A DNA stretch of 37,707 nucleotides, taken from Frankia sp. AgB32. Lineage in GTDB: Bacteria > Actinomycetota > Actinomycetes > Frankiales > Frankiaceae. Positions 8,276-16,945 of this stretch are shown here, one piece after another. How positions within the stretch are numbered: position 1 is the first letter of the stretch; every line of letters starts with the position of its first letter. The DNA is taken from NCBI RefSeq assembly GCF_023243045.1, contig NZ_JALKFX010000089.1:1-37707 (forward strand), read 5' to 3'. The notes beneath the pieces are model-generated. The model did no database searches. It was not told the origin of the DNA and worked only from the letters and a program-made list of their open reading frames with translations. The translations under genes were made by a program, and so were the position numbers.

Positions 8276-9229
8276 GTGACCGTCCCCGCCGGTGCCAGCT
8301 GTCGGCGCCCGGGCACTGACGCCAGACCGTTTCCGGCGTCGACCGGCACGGACATCGGGTCGCCGCCGGGAGCGGATGGCGCCCCAGGGGCCCGGGCCGC
8401 GGGCGGGCGGTGCGGCCGGGGTGTCGAGCCCGGGCCCTCGGGGCGGGCCGGTCCGCGGGGTCGCGGTGGAAGGCATGGGCGGCGGTTGGGTGCGGGCTGA
8501 GCCGCGTTGACGGCACCGCCATCCGGCGGTGCGACCCGCGCGGCGACTTGTCGGAAGGGCGACAGGCCGGCCGGTCCATGGAAAACGGCAGGTAAACATC
8601 CGCGACTCGGGGCCGGCCGCGCCGGCCATATCGGGGGGGCCGCCCATGTTGCCTGCTAGGCGGCACCGGTCGGGGCCGGCTGGGGTAGTGACCGACCGAC
8701 CGAAACAGGTGGATCGCTCGGCGCGACCTACATGACTGGGATCTGGGTCACCTTTCCGGGTGGCCTGAAGCCCCGCCACCTAAGCTCGGAGTAGTTGAGT
8801 GAGCGCATGGGGTGATAATCAGGCTCCGGTCCGTGACGAGCCCCAATCAGATAGCGCTTGCGCCGGGCGGCACCGCTTGTACGCTATCCGTATGTGGTTG
8901 CCCACCAAACGCGTGCATCGTTCTGGCGCGGTTTGGTGTGTCACTTGTCGCAGGGTGATGATCGATCGCCCAGTCATGATACCGGCGGCGGTGAACGGGC
9001 AGATCTCCGCCGCGGGTCGACCAGGTATTACTTCGGCCTCGTCCGCGCTGTGGTGCGATGCCAGACCCTGATCCCCGTCGGAAGTCCTGGCGTCTCTTCA
9101 TGTACTGCCCGCCGCGGTCGCGTGAGGAAGCCGGCAAGCTGGTTGCGCGAGAAACCACATCGCCATCGCGAATAGCCGGTCTTCGGGGAAGTCGATGCGC
9201 GGCCTTACGACGGTACGGAGTCGAGGTCG
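8276..9229. other. Non-coding or decayed stretch
   Basis: About 950 bases with no frame that has convincing coding content. GC drops noticeably from about 8,770 to 9,230 compared with the flanks, which may mark foreign or decayed sequence. No transposase or recombinase fragment could be recognised. Confidence 0.5.
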
Positions 9230-9487
9230 ATGAACGCACAGCAGGGGCGGGGACTGAACTCGCTCGCAGCCTATTCGGGGAGCTCCGCCCAGACGGCCTG
9301 TCGGGCTGTCCACTTCTTCGGTGAGACGCCTTATCACCCGCTGCGTGAAGCCGCCCAGTATCTCGAACAACTTGACCGCGACGGCAGCAGCCGCACCCGA
9401 ATGCTCTACCTCCACCAGGAGTTCTCCTGCGCTGATCGGGGCAGCGATCTCGCCTGGCGGGTGACCCTGGTGCTTCAGGTCTCCTGA
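9230..9487 (+). CDS. Small protein A, unknown function (paralogue of small protein B)
   Basis: 85 residues, ATG start; an in-frame TAG lies 54 bases upstream and no earlier start codon intervenes. GAGG four bases before the ATG is a weak ribosome binding site. The family is not recognised. The C-terminal 60 residues align with the protein at 21174-21470: a shared VHF, then AAxYL helix residues, then an ending (A/P)LWRVTLV or LAWRVTLV. The N-terminal 25 residues are Ser/Gly/Ala-rich and not conserved. No signal peptide or membrane segment. It sits just upstream of the starter-unit operon promoter. The codon pattern is reasonable but less GC3-biased than its neighbours. Could be a partner or regulator protein of the pathway; function unknown. 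Confidence 0.6.
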   Translation: MNAQQGRGLNSLAAYSGSSAQTACRAVHFFGETPYHPLREAAQYLEQLDRDGSSRTRMLYLHQEFSCADRGSDLAWRVTLVLQVS

Positions 9488-9840
9488 CAGGGCAATCTCG
9501 TCTGCAAAGGCGTTCGCAACCGTGCTCGCGGAGCGGGCCGGTGTGTGCTCGCCGGACGAGTCGCGGCCGCTGAGCGCGGGGCACCGCCGGTTTGGCGTGC
9601 CCGCGGTCCTCTCCGGGCGCCGGGCCCGCCGCCTCTGGGGTTGGCGGCTGTCGTCATTGCGACGGCGGCGAGGCGGGTCGTCGGTGTCGCACGCCGGCGG
9701 GCCCGCCAGGCGGGAGCGCGGCACCTGGGCGCCCGAGCCCAGGTCGCGCGCCGGCCGCCGCCCCGCGGACGGCGCCACCCGCTGACGATCCGGTCAGGCC
9801 CGGATCGGCTCGGGATCACCTCGGCCACCGAAGTCACCGA

Positions 9841-9869
9841 TTGACGAATTATCGGGACTCGCCTAGCGT
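9841..9869 (+). promoter_or_regulatory. Starter-unit operon promoter (-35 TTGACG, -10 TAGCGT)
   Basis: TTGACG (9841-9846) and TAGCGT (9864-9869) with a 17-bp spacer. The predicted start near 9876 leaves a leader of about 75 bases carrying the operator at 9881-9900. Confidence 0.6.
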
Positions 9870-9880
9870 GGCGGTCGCAG

Positions 9881-9900
9881 ATGTCATCGGGTGTTGAAAT
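9881..9900. promoter_or_regulatory. Putative TetR-type operator, starter-unit operon
   Basis: ATGTCATCGGGTGTTGAAAT matches the 21655-21674 copy at 14/20 positions and keeps the invariant A..TC and GA..T. It is the most degenerate of the nine sites and lies just downstream of the predicted transcription start. Confidence 0.45.
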
Positions 9901-9950
9901 CCCGGTGAAGGGGTTCGGCCTCCATTCCCGAGACCCTTGGAGACTCGACC

Positions 9951-11096
9951 GTGCACTTCGACCTGACTCCCCACCAGCGCGACCGGATCGACCGCCTGGC
10001 CGGCGAGATCCGCCACCGGCTCGGGACGCCGCAGGAGGCGTCCCGCCCCGCCGGCCCCTTCGACCCAGACGAATGGCGCATCGCGGCCGAGCTTGGGCTG
10101 ACCGGGCTCTGCCTGCCCGCCGCATCGGACGGCGGCGGGCTGGGCGCCCTGGACACCGCCCTCGCGCTGCAGACGTTCACGCGGTTGGGCGGTGACACGG
10201 GCCTGGCGTTCGCGGTCGCCGCCCACCTGCTCGCTTGCGCCGTTCCCGTCCGCGACTTCGCCCAGGACGAGGTCCGCCACCGCCTGCTGTCCGATCTCGC
10301 CGCCGGCCGGGCGGTCGCGGCGAACGCGATGACCGAGGAGGAGGCCGGCTCGGACGTCGGGCACCTCGCCATGCGGGCCCGGCGCGACGGCGACCACTAC
10401 GTCCTCGACGGCGAGAAGTCGTTCGCCAGCAACGCGCCGGCCGCCGACCTGATCGTCACCTACGCGACCACCGACCCCCGCGCGGGTTTCCTCGGCCTCA
10501 GCGCGTTCGTCGTCCCGACCACCCTCGCCGGCGTCACCCGATCCACCCCGTTCGACAAGATGGGTCTCAACGCCTGCCCGGCCGGCCGGGTGGCGTTCGA
10601 CGGCTGCCGCGTCCCCGTCGCGTACCGACTGGGGGACGAGGGCCAAGGCGCCGCGATCTTCCAACACTCCATGGCCTGGGAACGGGCCTGCCTGCCCGCG
10701 ATCTACCTGGGCCGGATGGAGCGCCAGCTCGACCGGTGCGTCACGCACGCCCGCAAGCGGAGCCAGTTCGGCCAGGCGATCGGCAGGTTCCAGGCGGTCT
10801 CCCATCGGATCGTCCGGATGAAGGAGCGGCTCGCCGCGGCGCGACTGCTGCTCTACCGAGCCTGCTGGCTGCTCGACGAGGGACGCGGCTCCGCCGAGGC
10901 GGCCGCCATCGCGAAGATCGTCACGTCCGAGGCCGCCGTCGCGAACAGCCTGGCGGCCATCGAGATCTTCGGAGGTGCCGGCTACCTCGCCGAGCACGGC
11001 GTCGAGCAGGACCTGCGGGACGCCGTCCCCAGCACGATCTTCTCCGGCAGCACGGATATCCAGCGCGAGCTCGTCGCCCGGGAGGTCGGACTGTGA
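9951..11096 (+). CDS. Prolyl-carrier-protein dehydrogenase (acyl-CoA dehydrogenase family, PltE-like)
   Basis: 381 residues, GTG start with GGAG eight bases upstream. Acyl-CoA dehydrogenase fold: N-terminal helical domain, a beta domain (NAMTEEEAGSDVGH flavin-contact segment near residue 125), and a C-terminal helical domain ending GGAGYLAEHG and STDIQRELVAREVG. In the short-chain dehydrogenases the catalytic Glu sits in IYEGT; here that stretch is IFSGST, so it is lost. Glu244 in a WERAC context lies where, as I recall, prolyl-PCP oxidases of the PltE/PigA/RedW group have theirs. Expected reaction: FAD-dependent four-electron oxidation of L-prolyl-S-PCP to pyrrolyl-2-carboxyl-S-PCP. First gene of the operon; its stop overlaps the GTG of the adenylation gene. 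Confidence 0.9.
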   Translation: MHFDLTPHQRDRIDRLAGEIRHRLGTPQEASRPAGPFDPDEWRIAAELGLTGLCLPAASDGGGLGALDTALALQTFTRLGGDTGLAFAVAAHLLACAVPVRDFAQDEVRHRLLSDLAAGRAVAANAMTEEEAGSDVGHLAMRARRDGDHYVLDGEKSFASNAPAADLIVTYATTDPRAGFLGLSAFVVPTTLAGVTRSTPFDKMGLNACPAGRVAFDGCRVPVAYRLGDEGQGAAIFQHSMAWERACLPAIYLGRMERQLDRCVTHARKRSQFGQAIGRFQAVSHRIVRMKERLAAARLLLYRACWLLDEGRGSAEAAAIAKIVTSEAAVANSLAAIEIFGGAGYLAEHGVEQDLRDAVPSTIFSGSTDIQRELVAREVGL

Positions 11097-12628
11097 CTGT
11101 CCTGCACGACTACCTGCGTCAGGGCGCGGCGCGCCGGCCGGACGCTCCCGCCGTCGCCGGGCCCGACGGACGTCTCACCTACGGTGAACTCGACCGGGCA
11201 GCCGACGCCCTCGCCGCCGATCTGCGCGCGGTCGGGGTCGGCCGGGGCGACCGGGTGGTCATCTGGTCGCACAAGACGACCCGCGTCATCGCCGCGTTCC
11301 AGGCGGTGCTGCGCCTGGGCGCCGTCTACGTCCCGCTCGACGAGCAGACGCCAGCCGAGCGGGCGGCCCTGGTCGCCCGCGACTGCGGGGCGCGGGCGGT
11401 CGCCACGACGCCGGAGCGGAGCGCCCTGCTGCGCGACCGGCTGGCGCCCACCTGCCCGACGCTCGACCTGCGGGCCCGCGCGGCGGACGGGGCCGCCCCC
11501 GCGACCGCGCCCGAGAGCGACCAGACGGGACCGGACGACCTCGCCTACATCCTCTACACCTCGGGCTCCACCGGGGTCCCCAAAGGCGTGTCGATCAGGC
11601 ATCGCGACGCGCGGGCGTTCGTCGACTGGGCGGCGGAGGTGCTCTCGGCCGGCCCGGACGACCGGTTCGCCAACCACGCCCCGCTCACGTTCGACCTGTC
11701 GGTGCTCGACATCTACGCGGCCTTCGCGGTCGGGGCCTCCGTCCACCTCGTGCCGGCCGAGCTGGCCTTCTCACCGACGCAGCTGACCGAGTTCATCCGC
11801 GGCAGCGCCATCACGGTCTGGTACTCGGTGCCATCCGCGATCATGCTGATGATGCGGGCGGGCGGCCTGTTGACGCGGGTTCCGCCGCCGGCCCTGCGGG
11901 CGGTGCTGTTCGCCGGCGAGCCGTTCCCGATCGCCCCGCTGCGGGAGCTGGCGGCGTGGACACCGGCCCGGCTGCTCAATCTTTACGGCCCGACCGAGAC
12001 CAACGTCTGCACCTTCCACGAGGTGCGCGCGGACGACCTCGCCCGTGACGTGCCGGTCCCGATCGGCCGGGCGGCGTCGGGTGACCGGGTCTGGGCCGAG
12101 AGCCCCGACGGGGGCGTCGTCCGGCCGGGGGAGGAGGGGGAACTCGTCGTCGAGGGACCCACCGTCATGGCCGGGTACTGGGGGCGCCCGTCGCACGAGG
12201 GCCCGTACCGCACCGGGGACATCGTGCGCCTGCGGCCCGACGGCGGCTTCGACTACGTCGGCCGGCGCGACCACATGGTCAAGATCCGCGGTCATCGGAT
12301 TGAGCTGGGGGAGGTCGAGGCGGCCCTGGCCGCGCATCCCGGCATCTACCAGGCGGCCGTCGTCGCCGGCGGGCAGGGCGCCGAGGCCCAGCTGCTCGCG
12401 TTCGCCGTCCCCCGGGCGGGGCACGACCCGGGCCCGCTGGAGCTGCGGGGACACATCGCCGCCCGCCTGCCCCGGTACATGATCCCGGACGAGATCCACC
12501 TCGTGGAGAGCCTGCCCCGCAACGACAACGGCAAGGTCGACCGGCGGCGGCTCGCCCGCGAGCGCCCGGTCGCCGCGGTCGCCGGGCCGGCCCGACCCGC
12601 CGCGGCCGGCCGGGAGGCGACGCCATGA
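11093..12628 (+). CDS. L-prolyl-[carrier protein] ligase (stand-alone adenylation domain, PltF-like)
   Basis: 511 residues. The GTG at 11093 overlaps the previous stop (GTGA), the usual mark of translational coupling; the frame stays open far upstream, but that part is an out-of-frame reading of the dehydrogenase. Adenylation motifs: YTSGSTGVPKG from residue 155, NLYGPTETN, YRTGD, VKIRGHRIELGEVE, and the catalytic Lys in NDNGKVDRR near the C-terminus. The 511-residue length and absence of a fused carrier domain fit PltF/RedM/PigI-type proline activators. Expected role: activates L-proline with ATP and loads it on the carrier protein at 13329. The Ala/Pro-rich C-terminal tail has no known function. 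Confidence 0.92.
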   Translation: MTVLHDYLRQGAARRPDAPAVAGPDGRLTYGELDRAADALAADLRAVGVGRGDRVVIWSHKTTRVIAAFQAVLRLGAVYVPLDEQTPAERAALVARDCGARAVATTPERSALLRDRLAPTCPTLDLRARAADGAAPATAPESDQTGPDDLAYILYTSGSTGVPKGVSIRHRDARAFVDWAAEVLSAGPDDRFANHAPLTFDLSVLDIYAAFAVGASVHLVPAELAFSPTQLTEFIRGSAITVWYSVPSAIMLMMRAGGLLTRVPPPALRAVLFAGEPFPIAPLRELAAWTPARLLNLYGPTETNVCTFHEVRADDLARDVPVPIGRAASGDRVWAESPDGGVVRPGEEGELVVEGPTVMAGYWGRPSHEGPYRTGDIVRLRPDGGFDYVGRRDHMVKIRGHRIELGEVEAALAAHPGIYQAAVVAGGQGAEAQLLAFAVPRAGHDPGPLELRGHIAARLPRYMIPDEIHLVESLPRNDNGKVDRRRLARERPVAAVAGPARPAAAGREATP

Positions 12629-13320
12629 GCCGCCCCGCCCTGGTCGCCCCACCACCCGCCTGGCGAGCGGGCGCGGCCAGCCTGCGCGACGTCCCGGGTC
12701 TGCTGCGGGACCTGCGCCGGACACGGTCCCTGCGGGACCTGCGCGGGCGGCTGGGGCACCCCCCGGCGGGGCAGCGCATGCGGCTGCGCGCGGCGACGAT
12801 CCGGCCGTCGGGGGACGTGGACGCCTTCCGCTCGATGATGTCCCTGTTCCCGGCGCCCGTCTCGGTGGTGACGGCGCTCGACGACCATGGCCGGCCGCGC
12901 GGCCTGACGTGCAGCGCGGTGTGCAGCCTGTCGATGGATCCGCCGCTGCTGCTCGCCTGCGTCAACCGGCGCAACCGCAGCCTGGAGGCGATCCGGCGCA
13001 GCGGCGGCTTCGTGGTGAACCTGCTGCGGGCCGAACAGCACGCCGTGTCCGACACGTTCGCGTCGGCCTCGCCGAACAAGTTCGACGGGGTCGGCTGGGA
13101 GCCCAGCCCCGTCTCGGGCCTGCCGGTGCTGGCCGACGCGGCCGTCTCGATCGACTGCCACCTCCACGCCGAGGTCTTCGCCGGCACCCACACCATCGTC
13201 ATCGGTCTCGTGCGCCGCAGCGCCGGGGCCGAGGCCGACCCGCTCGTCTACTGGCGTCGGCGGTACGGGACCTGGAGCGGTGCCCCGACCGGCGTGACCA
13301 CCGATCAACAACCCGCCTAG
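12625..13320 (+). CDS. Flavin reductase (NAD(P)H:flavin oxidoreductase domain)
   Basis: 231 residues; the ATGA overlap with the upstream stop marks coupling. About 60 Arg/Leu-rich residues precede the flavin-reductase-like FMN-binding domain, which begins at FRSMMSLFPAPVSVVTA and includes GLTCSAVCSLSMDPPLLLACVN, FVVNLL and GTHTIVIGLV. Such small reductases supply free FADH2 to flavin-dependent halogenases, and its place between the adenylation and carrier genes in a cluster with two intact halogenases supports that role. An internal ATG at 12778 could be the true start if the N-terminal extension is not translated, but the overlap favours 12625. Confidence 0.9.
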   Translation: MSRPALVAPPPAWRAGAASLRDVPGLLRDLRRTRSLRDLRGRLGHPPAGQRMRLRAATIRPSGDVDAFRSMMSLFPAPVSVVTALDDHGRPRGLTCSAVCSLSMDPPLLLACVNRRNRSLEAIRRSGGFVVNLLRAEQHAVSDTFASASPNKFDGVGWEPSPVSGLPVLADAAVSIDCHLHAEVFAGTHTIVIGLVRRSAGAEADPLVYWRRRYGTWSGAPTGVTTDQQPA

Positions 13321-13323
13321 GAG
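13319..13323 (+). promoter_or_regulatory. Ribosome binding site of the carrier protein gene
   Basis: AGGAG five bases before the GTG at 13329, overlapping the TAG stop of the flavin reductase. It chooses 13329 over the in-frame GTG at 13323. Confidence 0.65.
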
Positions 13324-13328
13324 TGGAT

Positions 13329-13598
13329 GTGTCACAGGACCGGAACGTCTCCGAGGACATCCTCGTCTTCATCCAGAAGAACTTTCTCGACGGCGACCCG
13401 CGCGGCGAGCTGACGCTGGACAGCCCGCTGCTGGAATGGGGCATTCTCACCTCGCTCAACACCGCCACGCTGCTCGGCTACATCCGCGGCGAGCTCGGCA
13501 TCGCCGTCCCCGCGATCCGGGTCACCGGCCGGGATTTCCACAGCGTGCGGACCATTGCCCGGCTGGTGGACGAGGTCGGCGCCGGCTCCACCGTCTAG
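13329..13598 (+). CDS. Stand-alone peptidyl carrier protein (PltL-like)
   Basis: 89 residues, too short and shifted to be confused with its neighbours. Four-helix carrier protein pattern: SEDILVFIQKNFL at the start, then SPLLEWGILTSLNTATLLGYI, where Ser42 is the predicted phosphopantetheine attachment site, then RTIARLVDEV in the last helix. The usual Asp before the Ser (DSL) is Thr (TSL). Expected role: carries proline, pyrrole and chlorinated pyrrole as thioesters through the dehydrogenase and halogenase before transfer to the PKS. Located eight bases after the flavin reductase and 116 bases before the halogenase. Confidence 0.9.
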   Translation: MSQDRNVSEDILVFIQKNFLDGDPRGELTLDSPLLEWGILTSLNTATLLGYIRGELGIAVPAIRVTGRDFHSVRTIARLVDEVGAGSTV

Positions 13599-13714
13599 TG
13601 CGCCCGTCCCGATGTCGCGGCGGCCCGGTCTGACCCCGCCCTGGCGGCTTCCCCAGGCGCCGGTGGATCCACGCGGCCCATGTTGTTCCGTTTCCCGATC
13701 CGAAAGGAATTCTG

Positions 13715-15064
13715 ATGGAGCCCGATTTCGACGTGAGCATCATCGGCGGCGGGCCCGCGGGCTCCACGGCCGCGGCCTACCTCGTCCAGGCCGGTCTGTC
13801 GGTCGGCGTCTTCGAGAGCGAGACGTTTCCCCGTGAGCACGTGGGGGAGTCGCTCGTTCCGGCCACGACCCCGGTGCTGCTGCAGACGGGCGCGATGCCG
13901 AAGGTCGAGGCGGCCGGATTCCCCAAGAAGTACGGAGCGGCCTGGACGTCGGCCGAGTCGCGCAACGTCCCGCACAACGGGTTCAGTGGCCTGCTGCATG
14001 ACTTCCGGGCAGCCGAGATCCAGTTCAAGGAGCGCGACCAGGCCGGGGTCGACCGGGAGTACACCTTCCACGTCGACCGAGGGAGGTTCGACAAGATCCT
14101 GCTCGACCACGCCCGCGACGAGGGCGCCACGGTCTACGAGAACGCCCGGGTGCAGCAGGTGGACCTCGACCGCGAGGACGGCCTGGTGCTGCTGACGGGC
14201 CGGCGCGACGGCCACCCGTTCGAGGCGTCGTCCCGGATGGTGGTCGACGCGTCGGGGCGGCACACGATGCTGGGCCGGCAGCTGAAGGTCAAGGTGCCCG
14301 ACCCGGTGTTCAACCAGTACGCGCTGCACACCTGGTTCGAGGGCCTGGACCGCCGGGCGCTGGCCAGCGATCCGGAGCAGACCGACTACATCTACATCCA
14401 CTTCCTGCCGATCCAGGACACGTGGGTGTGGCAGATTCCCATCACCGACACGGTGACCAGCGTCGGCGTGGTGACGCAGAAGGCGCGGTTCACGGCGGCG
14501 AACGCCGACCGGGACCAGTTCTTCTGGGACTGTATCTCCTCCCGGCCGGACCTGCTGGAAGCCCTCAAGCAGGCCGATCGGATTCGCGATTTCAAGGCCG
14601 AGGGCGATTACAGCTACGCCATGCGCCAGATCTGCGGCGACCGGTTCCTCATGATCGGCGATGCCGCGCGTTTCGTCGACCCCATCTTCTCCAGCGGGGT
14701 GAGCGTGGCGCTGAACAGCGCCCGCATCGCGGCCATGGACATCATCGCCGCCCACGCCGCCGGTGACTACCGGCGGGAGCGGTTCGGCGCGTACGAGGAG
14801 GCGCTGCGGCGGGGAGTCCGCAACTGGTACGAGTTCATTTCCATCTACTACCGGCTCAACATTCTCTTCACCGCGTTCGTGCAGGACCCGCGTTACCGGC
14901 TCGACGTGCTGAAGATGCTGCAGGGCGACGTCTACGACGACGAGGAGCCGGCCGCGCTGAGCGCGATGCGCGAGATCGTCTCGGCTGTCGAGAACGATCC
15001 CGGCCATCTGTGGTACCCGTACCTGGGAACCCTGCGCGCGCCCTCGGCCGCGCCGGCCTTCTGA
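13715..15064 (+). CDS. FAD-dependent carrier-protein halogenase (PltA-like)
   Basis: 449 residues, the length I recall for PltA. ATG start with AAGGA six bases upstream. The FAD-binding GGGPAGS lies at 11-17, GESLVP near residue 50, the halogenase signature WVWQIP at 237-242, and FVDPIFSSGV after the GDAAR flavin motif. Together these mark the subgroup acting on carrier-bound pyrroles rather than free tryptophan. Expected reaction: one or two chlorinations of pyrrolyl-S-PCP using FADH2, O2 and chloride. Last gene of the starter-unit operon and convergent with halogenase 2, with a hairpin between the two stops. The number of chlorines cannot be read from sequence. Confidence 0.94.
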   Translation: MEPDFDVSIIGGGPAGSTAAAYLVQAGLSVGVFESETFPREHVGESLVPATTPVLLQTGAMPKVEAAGFPKKYGAAWTSAESRNVPHNGFSGLLHDFRAAEIQFKERDQAGVDREYTFHVDRGRFDKILLDHARDEGATVYENARVQQVDLDREDGLVLLTGRRDGHPFEASSRMVVDASGRHTMLGRQLKVKVPDPVFNQYALHTWFEGLDRRALASDPEQTDYIYIHFLPIQDTWVWQIPITDTVTSVGVVTQKARFTAANADRDQFFWDCISSRPDLLEALKQADRIRDFKAEGDYSYAMRQICGDRFLMIGDAARFVDPIFSSGVSVALNSARIAAMDIIAAHAAGDYRRERFGAYEEALRRGVRNWYEFISIYYRLNILFTAFVQDPRYRLDVLKMLQGDVYDDEEPAALSAMREIVSAVENDPGHLWYPYLGTLRAPSAAPAF

Positions 15065-15078
15065 GGACGCACCCCGAT

Positions 15079-15099
15079 CCCGCGGGCCCCTGTCGCGGG
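15079..15099. terminator. Hairpin between convergent halogenase genes
   Basis: CCCGCG (15079-15084) pairs with CGCGGG (15094-15099) across a 9-base loop, between the stop at 15064 and the facing stop at 15111. Probable bidirectional terminator; there is no T-tract. Confidence 0.5.
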
Positions 15100-15110
15100 T
15101 GGTGCTGCTC

Positions 15111-16853
15111 CTACCAGCCGGTGTCGGCGCGGAAGGGCCGTCCGAGCACGGGCAGCCCGGCGACGGCGTGCTTCAGTTCCGCGCCGAAGGCGAACTCGCC
15201 GCGGGCCAGCCGGAGCCGGATGACCTGCGTGATCCCGTCGTAGAACAGGTCGGCCACCTCGGACGAGGGGCTGCGGCGCGACCAGCGCAGCACCCGGGCG
15301 ACGGTGGGGCCCGAGGCGTGGATGGTCCGGTGGTGGGGGTCGTGCAGACCCATCGCCCGGGGCAGGAAGTCCGCGTCGTCGAGCAGGGCCATGATGCGCG
15401 CCGCCGCGTCCGCGGGCCGCGTCGTCCCGGCCGCGACCGCCCGGATCTCCTGGCTGGCCCTGGCGTACAGCTCCTGCGTCGGCGGGTGGTCGGGCATCGC
15501 GGCCTGCACCCCGAGGCGTTCGAGGTCGTCGAGCGCCGAGACGTCGCCGGCCAGCCGGTACTTCCCGTAGGCCCGGCCGATCACGAAGATCGCCAGTCGC
15601 TGGTGCATCGACCACAGCCGGAACCAGGCGTTCCACAGGTCGTAGTCGGAGAACGCGGTGAACGAGTTCGCGACCAGGTCGTCGTTGAAGTCGAGCAGCC
15701 CCTGCTCGAGCTTCTCGACCAGGGCGAACCGCTCCACCGAGAAGTCGTCGTCGCGCAGCGCGTCCAGCAGCCGCCACGCCAGCGCGTTGATGACGTCGAA
15801 CGTGTTCGACAGGCCGCGGGAGAAAAGGGGGTCGATGAATCCGGCGGCGTGCGACATGAGGCACCAGCGGTCGCCGATGGTCTGCCGCGACGAGTACTGC
15901 AGGCGGCCGGTCGAGACCCATTCCCGCACGGGCCGGGCGTTGGTGAACTGCCCGGCGATGCTCGGGAAGTCCGCCACGAAACGGCGGAACTCCTCCTCGG
16001 GGCCGCAGCCGGGATCGGGGTGCACCCGTGGGTCGACGGTGAGCCCGACGCTGACGAGCGGGTTCGTGGCCATCGGGTGGTTGTTGAACGGGATCACCCA
16101 CAGCCACCCGCCCTCGAAGACGTGGTGCAGCGTCCCCTGGTGCCAGCGCCGGTAGTTGCCGTGGGCCTTGCGGGGCACGAGGTCGTCGTAGGGGGTCACG
16201 CCCACCATGTGGGTGAACATGGACCGCGAGTGGTGGCGCAGCCGGCTCGGCTCCTCCCGCAGGCCGAACTTCTGTGCGAGCGGGGAGCGGAAGCCGCTGG
16301 CGTCGACGACGTAGCGGGTGCGCCAGGTCTCGCCGTTCGCGCCGGTGACGGTGGCGCCGTAGTCGTCGAAGTCGACGTCGGTGACCCTGACCTGCTGGCG
16401 GATCCGCGCGCCGTACTTGACCGCCACCGTCACCAGCCAGGCGTCGACGTCCTGGCGGAACAGGTGGCTGTCGGTGTTGGCGATCTTCGGGGTGACGTTC
16501 TCGTTGTACTCGGCGGTGTTCTGGTGCTCGCCCCGGCGGTGGTAGAGAAAGCCGAAGTTGCGCTTGATGCCGCTGGTCGGGCCGATTTTCGACTGCACGC
16601 TCTCGAAGGTGCCGAGCGCCTTGAGTTCTGGCACGTCGTACCGTTCGGCCATCAGCCGCGCCATGATCGACGTGTACGGAATCGTCGACTCTCCGACGGC
16701 GAACCGCGGATGGGTGCCCGCGTCGATCATCAGAACGTTGGCGCCGCCGCGGGCGAGCACAGCCGCCAGGACCGATCCCGCGATGCCGGCGCCGAGGATC
16801 ACGACGTCGTTCGTCTCGACCGAGGGCGCGTCGGGGGGTGGATTGCTGCTCAT
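15111..16853 (-). CDS. FAD-dependent halogenase 2 (phenolic type, PltM/PltD-like)
   Basis: 580 residues, intact. GAGIAG at 21-26 (FAD), GESTIPYT at 54-61, Lys97 in IKRNFGFLYH (position of the catalytic Lys of flavin halogenases), WLWVIP at 250-255 (the WxWxIP signature), and HAAGFIDPLFSRG. The C-terminal 200 residues are helical, as in halogenases acting on free phenols. It aligns end to end without gaps with the degenerate homologue at 23266-24915 over at least residues 20-255. Expected role: chlorinates the phenol ring, or, as the Mpy10/Mpy11 pair in marinopyrrole, takes part in aryl coupling; sequence cannot decide. Transcribed divergently from the monooxygenase through a promoter with two overlapping operators. 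Confidence 0.92.
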   Translation of the reverse strand: MSSNPPPDAPSVETNDVVILGAGIAGSVLAAVLARGGANVLMIDAGTHPRFAVGESTIPYTSIMARLMAERYDVPELKALGTFESVQSKIGPTSGIKRNFGFLYHRRGEHQNTAEYNENVTPKIANTDSHLFRQDVDAWLVTVAVKYGARIRQQVRVTDVDFDDYGATVTGANGETWRTRYVVDASGFRSPLAQKFGLREEPSRLRHHSRSMFTHMVGVTPYDDLVPRKAHGNYRRWHQGTLHHVFEGGWLWVIPFNNHPMATNPLVSVGLTVDPRVHPDPGCGPEEEFRRFVADFPSIAGQFTNARPVREWVSTGRLQYSSRQTIGDRWCLMSHAAGFIDPLFSRGLSNTFDVINALAWRLLDALRDDDFSVERFALVEKLEQGLLDFNDDLVANSFTAFSDYDLWNAWFRLWSMHQRLAIFVIGRAYGKYRLAGDVSALDDLERLGVQAAMPDHPPTQELYARASQEIRAVAAGTTRPADAAARIMALLDDADFLPRAMGLHDPHHRTIHASGPTVARVLRWSRRSPSSEVADLFYDGITQVIRLRLARGEFAFGAELKHAVAGLPVLGRPFRADTGW

Positions 16854-16914
16854 CTGAGCCTCCAGGTGACGACCCGGCGGCCGTCATGGTTGACAGCAGA
16901 GTGTGACTGAAAAT

Positions 16915-16934
16915 AAGTCTACGAGCGTTGAGTT
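16915..16934. promoter_or_regulatory. Putative TetR-type operator, halogenase 2, site 1
   Basis: AAGTCTACGAGCGTTGAGTT, 17/20 identical to the PKS site at 5866-5885. Covers the -10 box of halogenase 2. Confidence 0.65.
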
Positions 16935-16945
16935 CAACGAGTCAA
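16916..16945 (-). promoter_or_regulatory. Halogenase 2 promoter (-35 TTGACT, -10 TAGACT)
   Basis: Minus-strand TTGACT (16945-16940) and TAGACT (16921-16916) with an 18-bp spacer; start of translation is 63 bases downstream of the -10. Two operators overlap it completely. Confidence 0.6.

Larger units (their letters stand above)
9488..9950. other. Intergenic region with the starter-unit operon promoter
   Basis: No gene seen. The right part carries the promoter at 9841-9869 and the operator at 9881-9900. The left part is Arg/Pro-coding in all frames and looks non-coding. Confidence 0.6.

Noticed and set aside
8799-9071. A 90-codon plus-strand frame in the low-GC island
   Set aside because: No ribosome binding site, atypical codon use and no recognisable pattern.
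10235-11092. Upstream extension of the adenylation gene
   Set aside because: This part overlaps the dehydrogenase in another frame and is Arg/Pro-rich. The GTG at 11093 with its 4-base overlap is the expected start.
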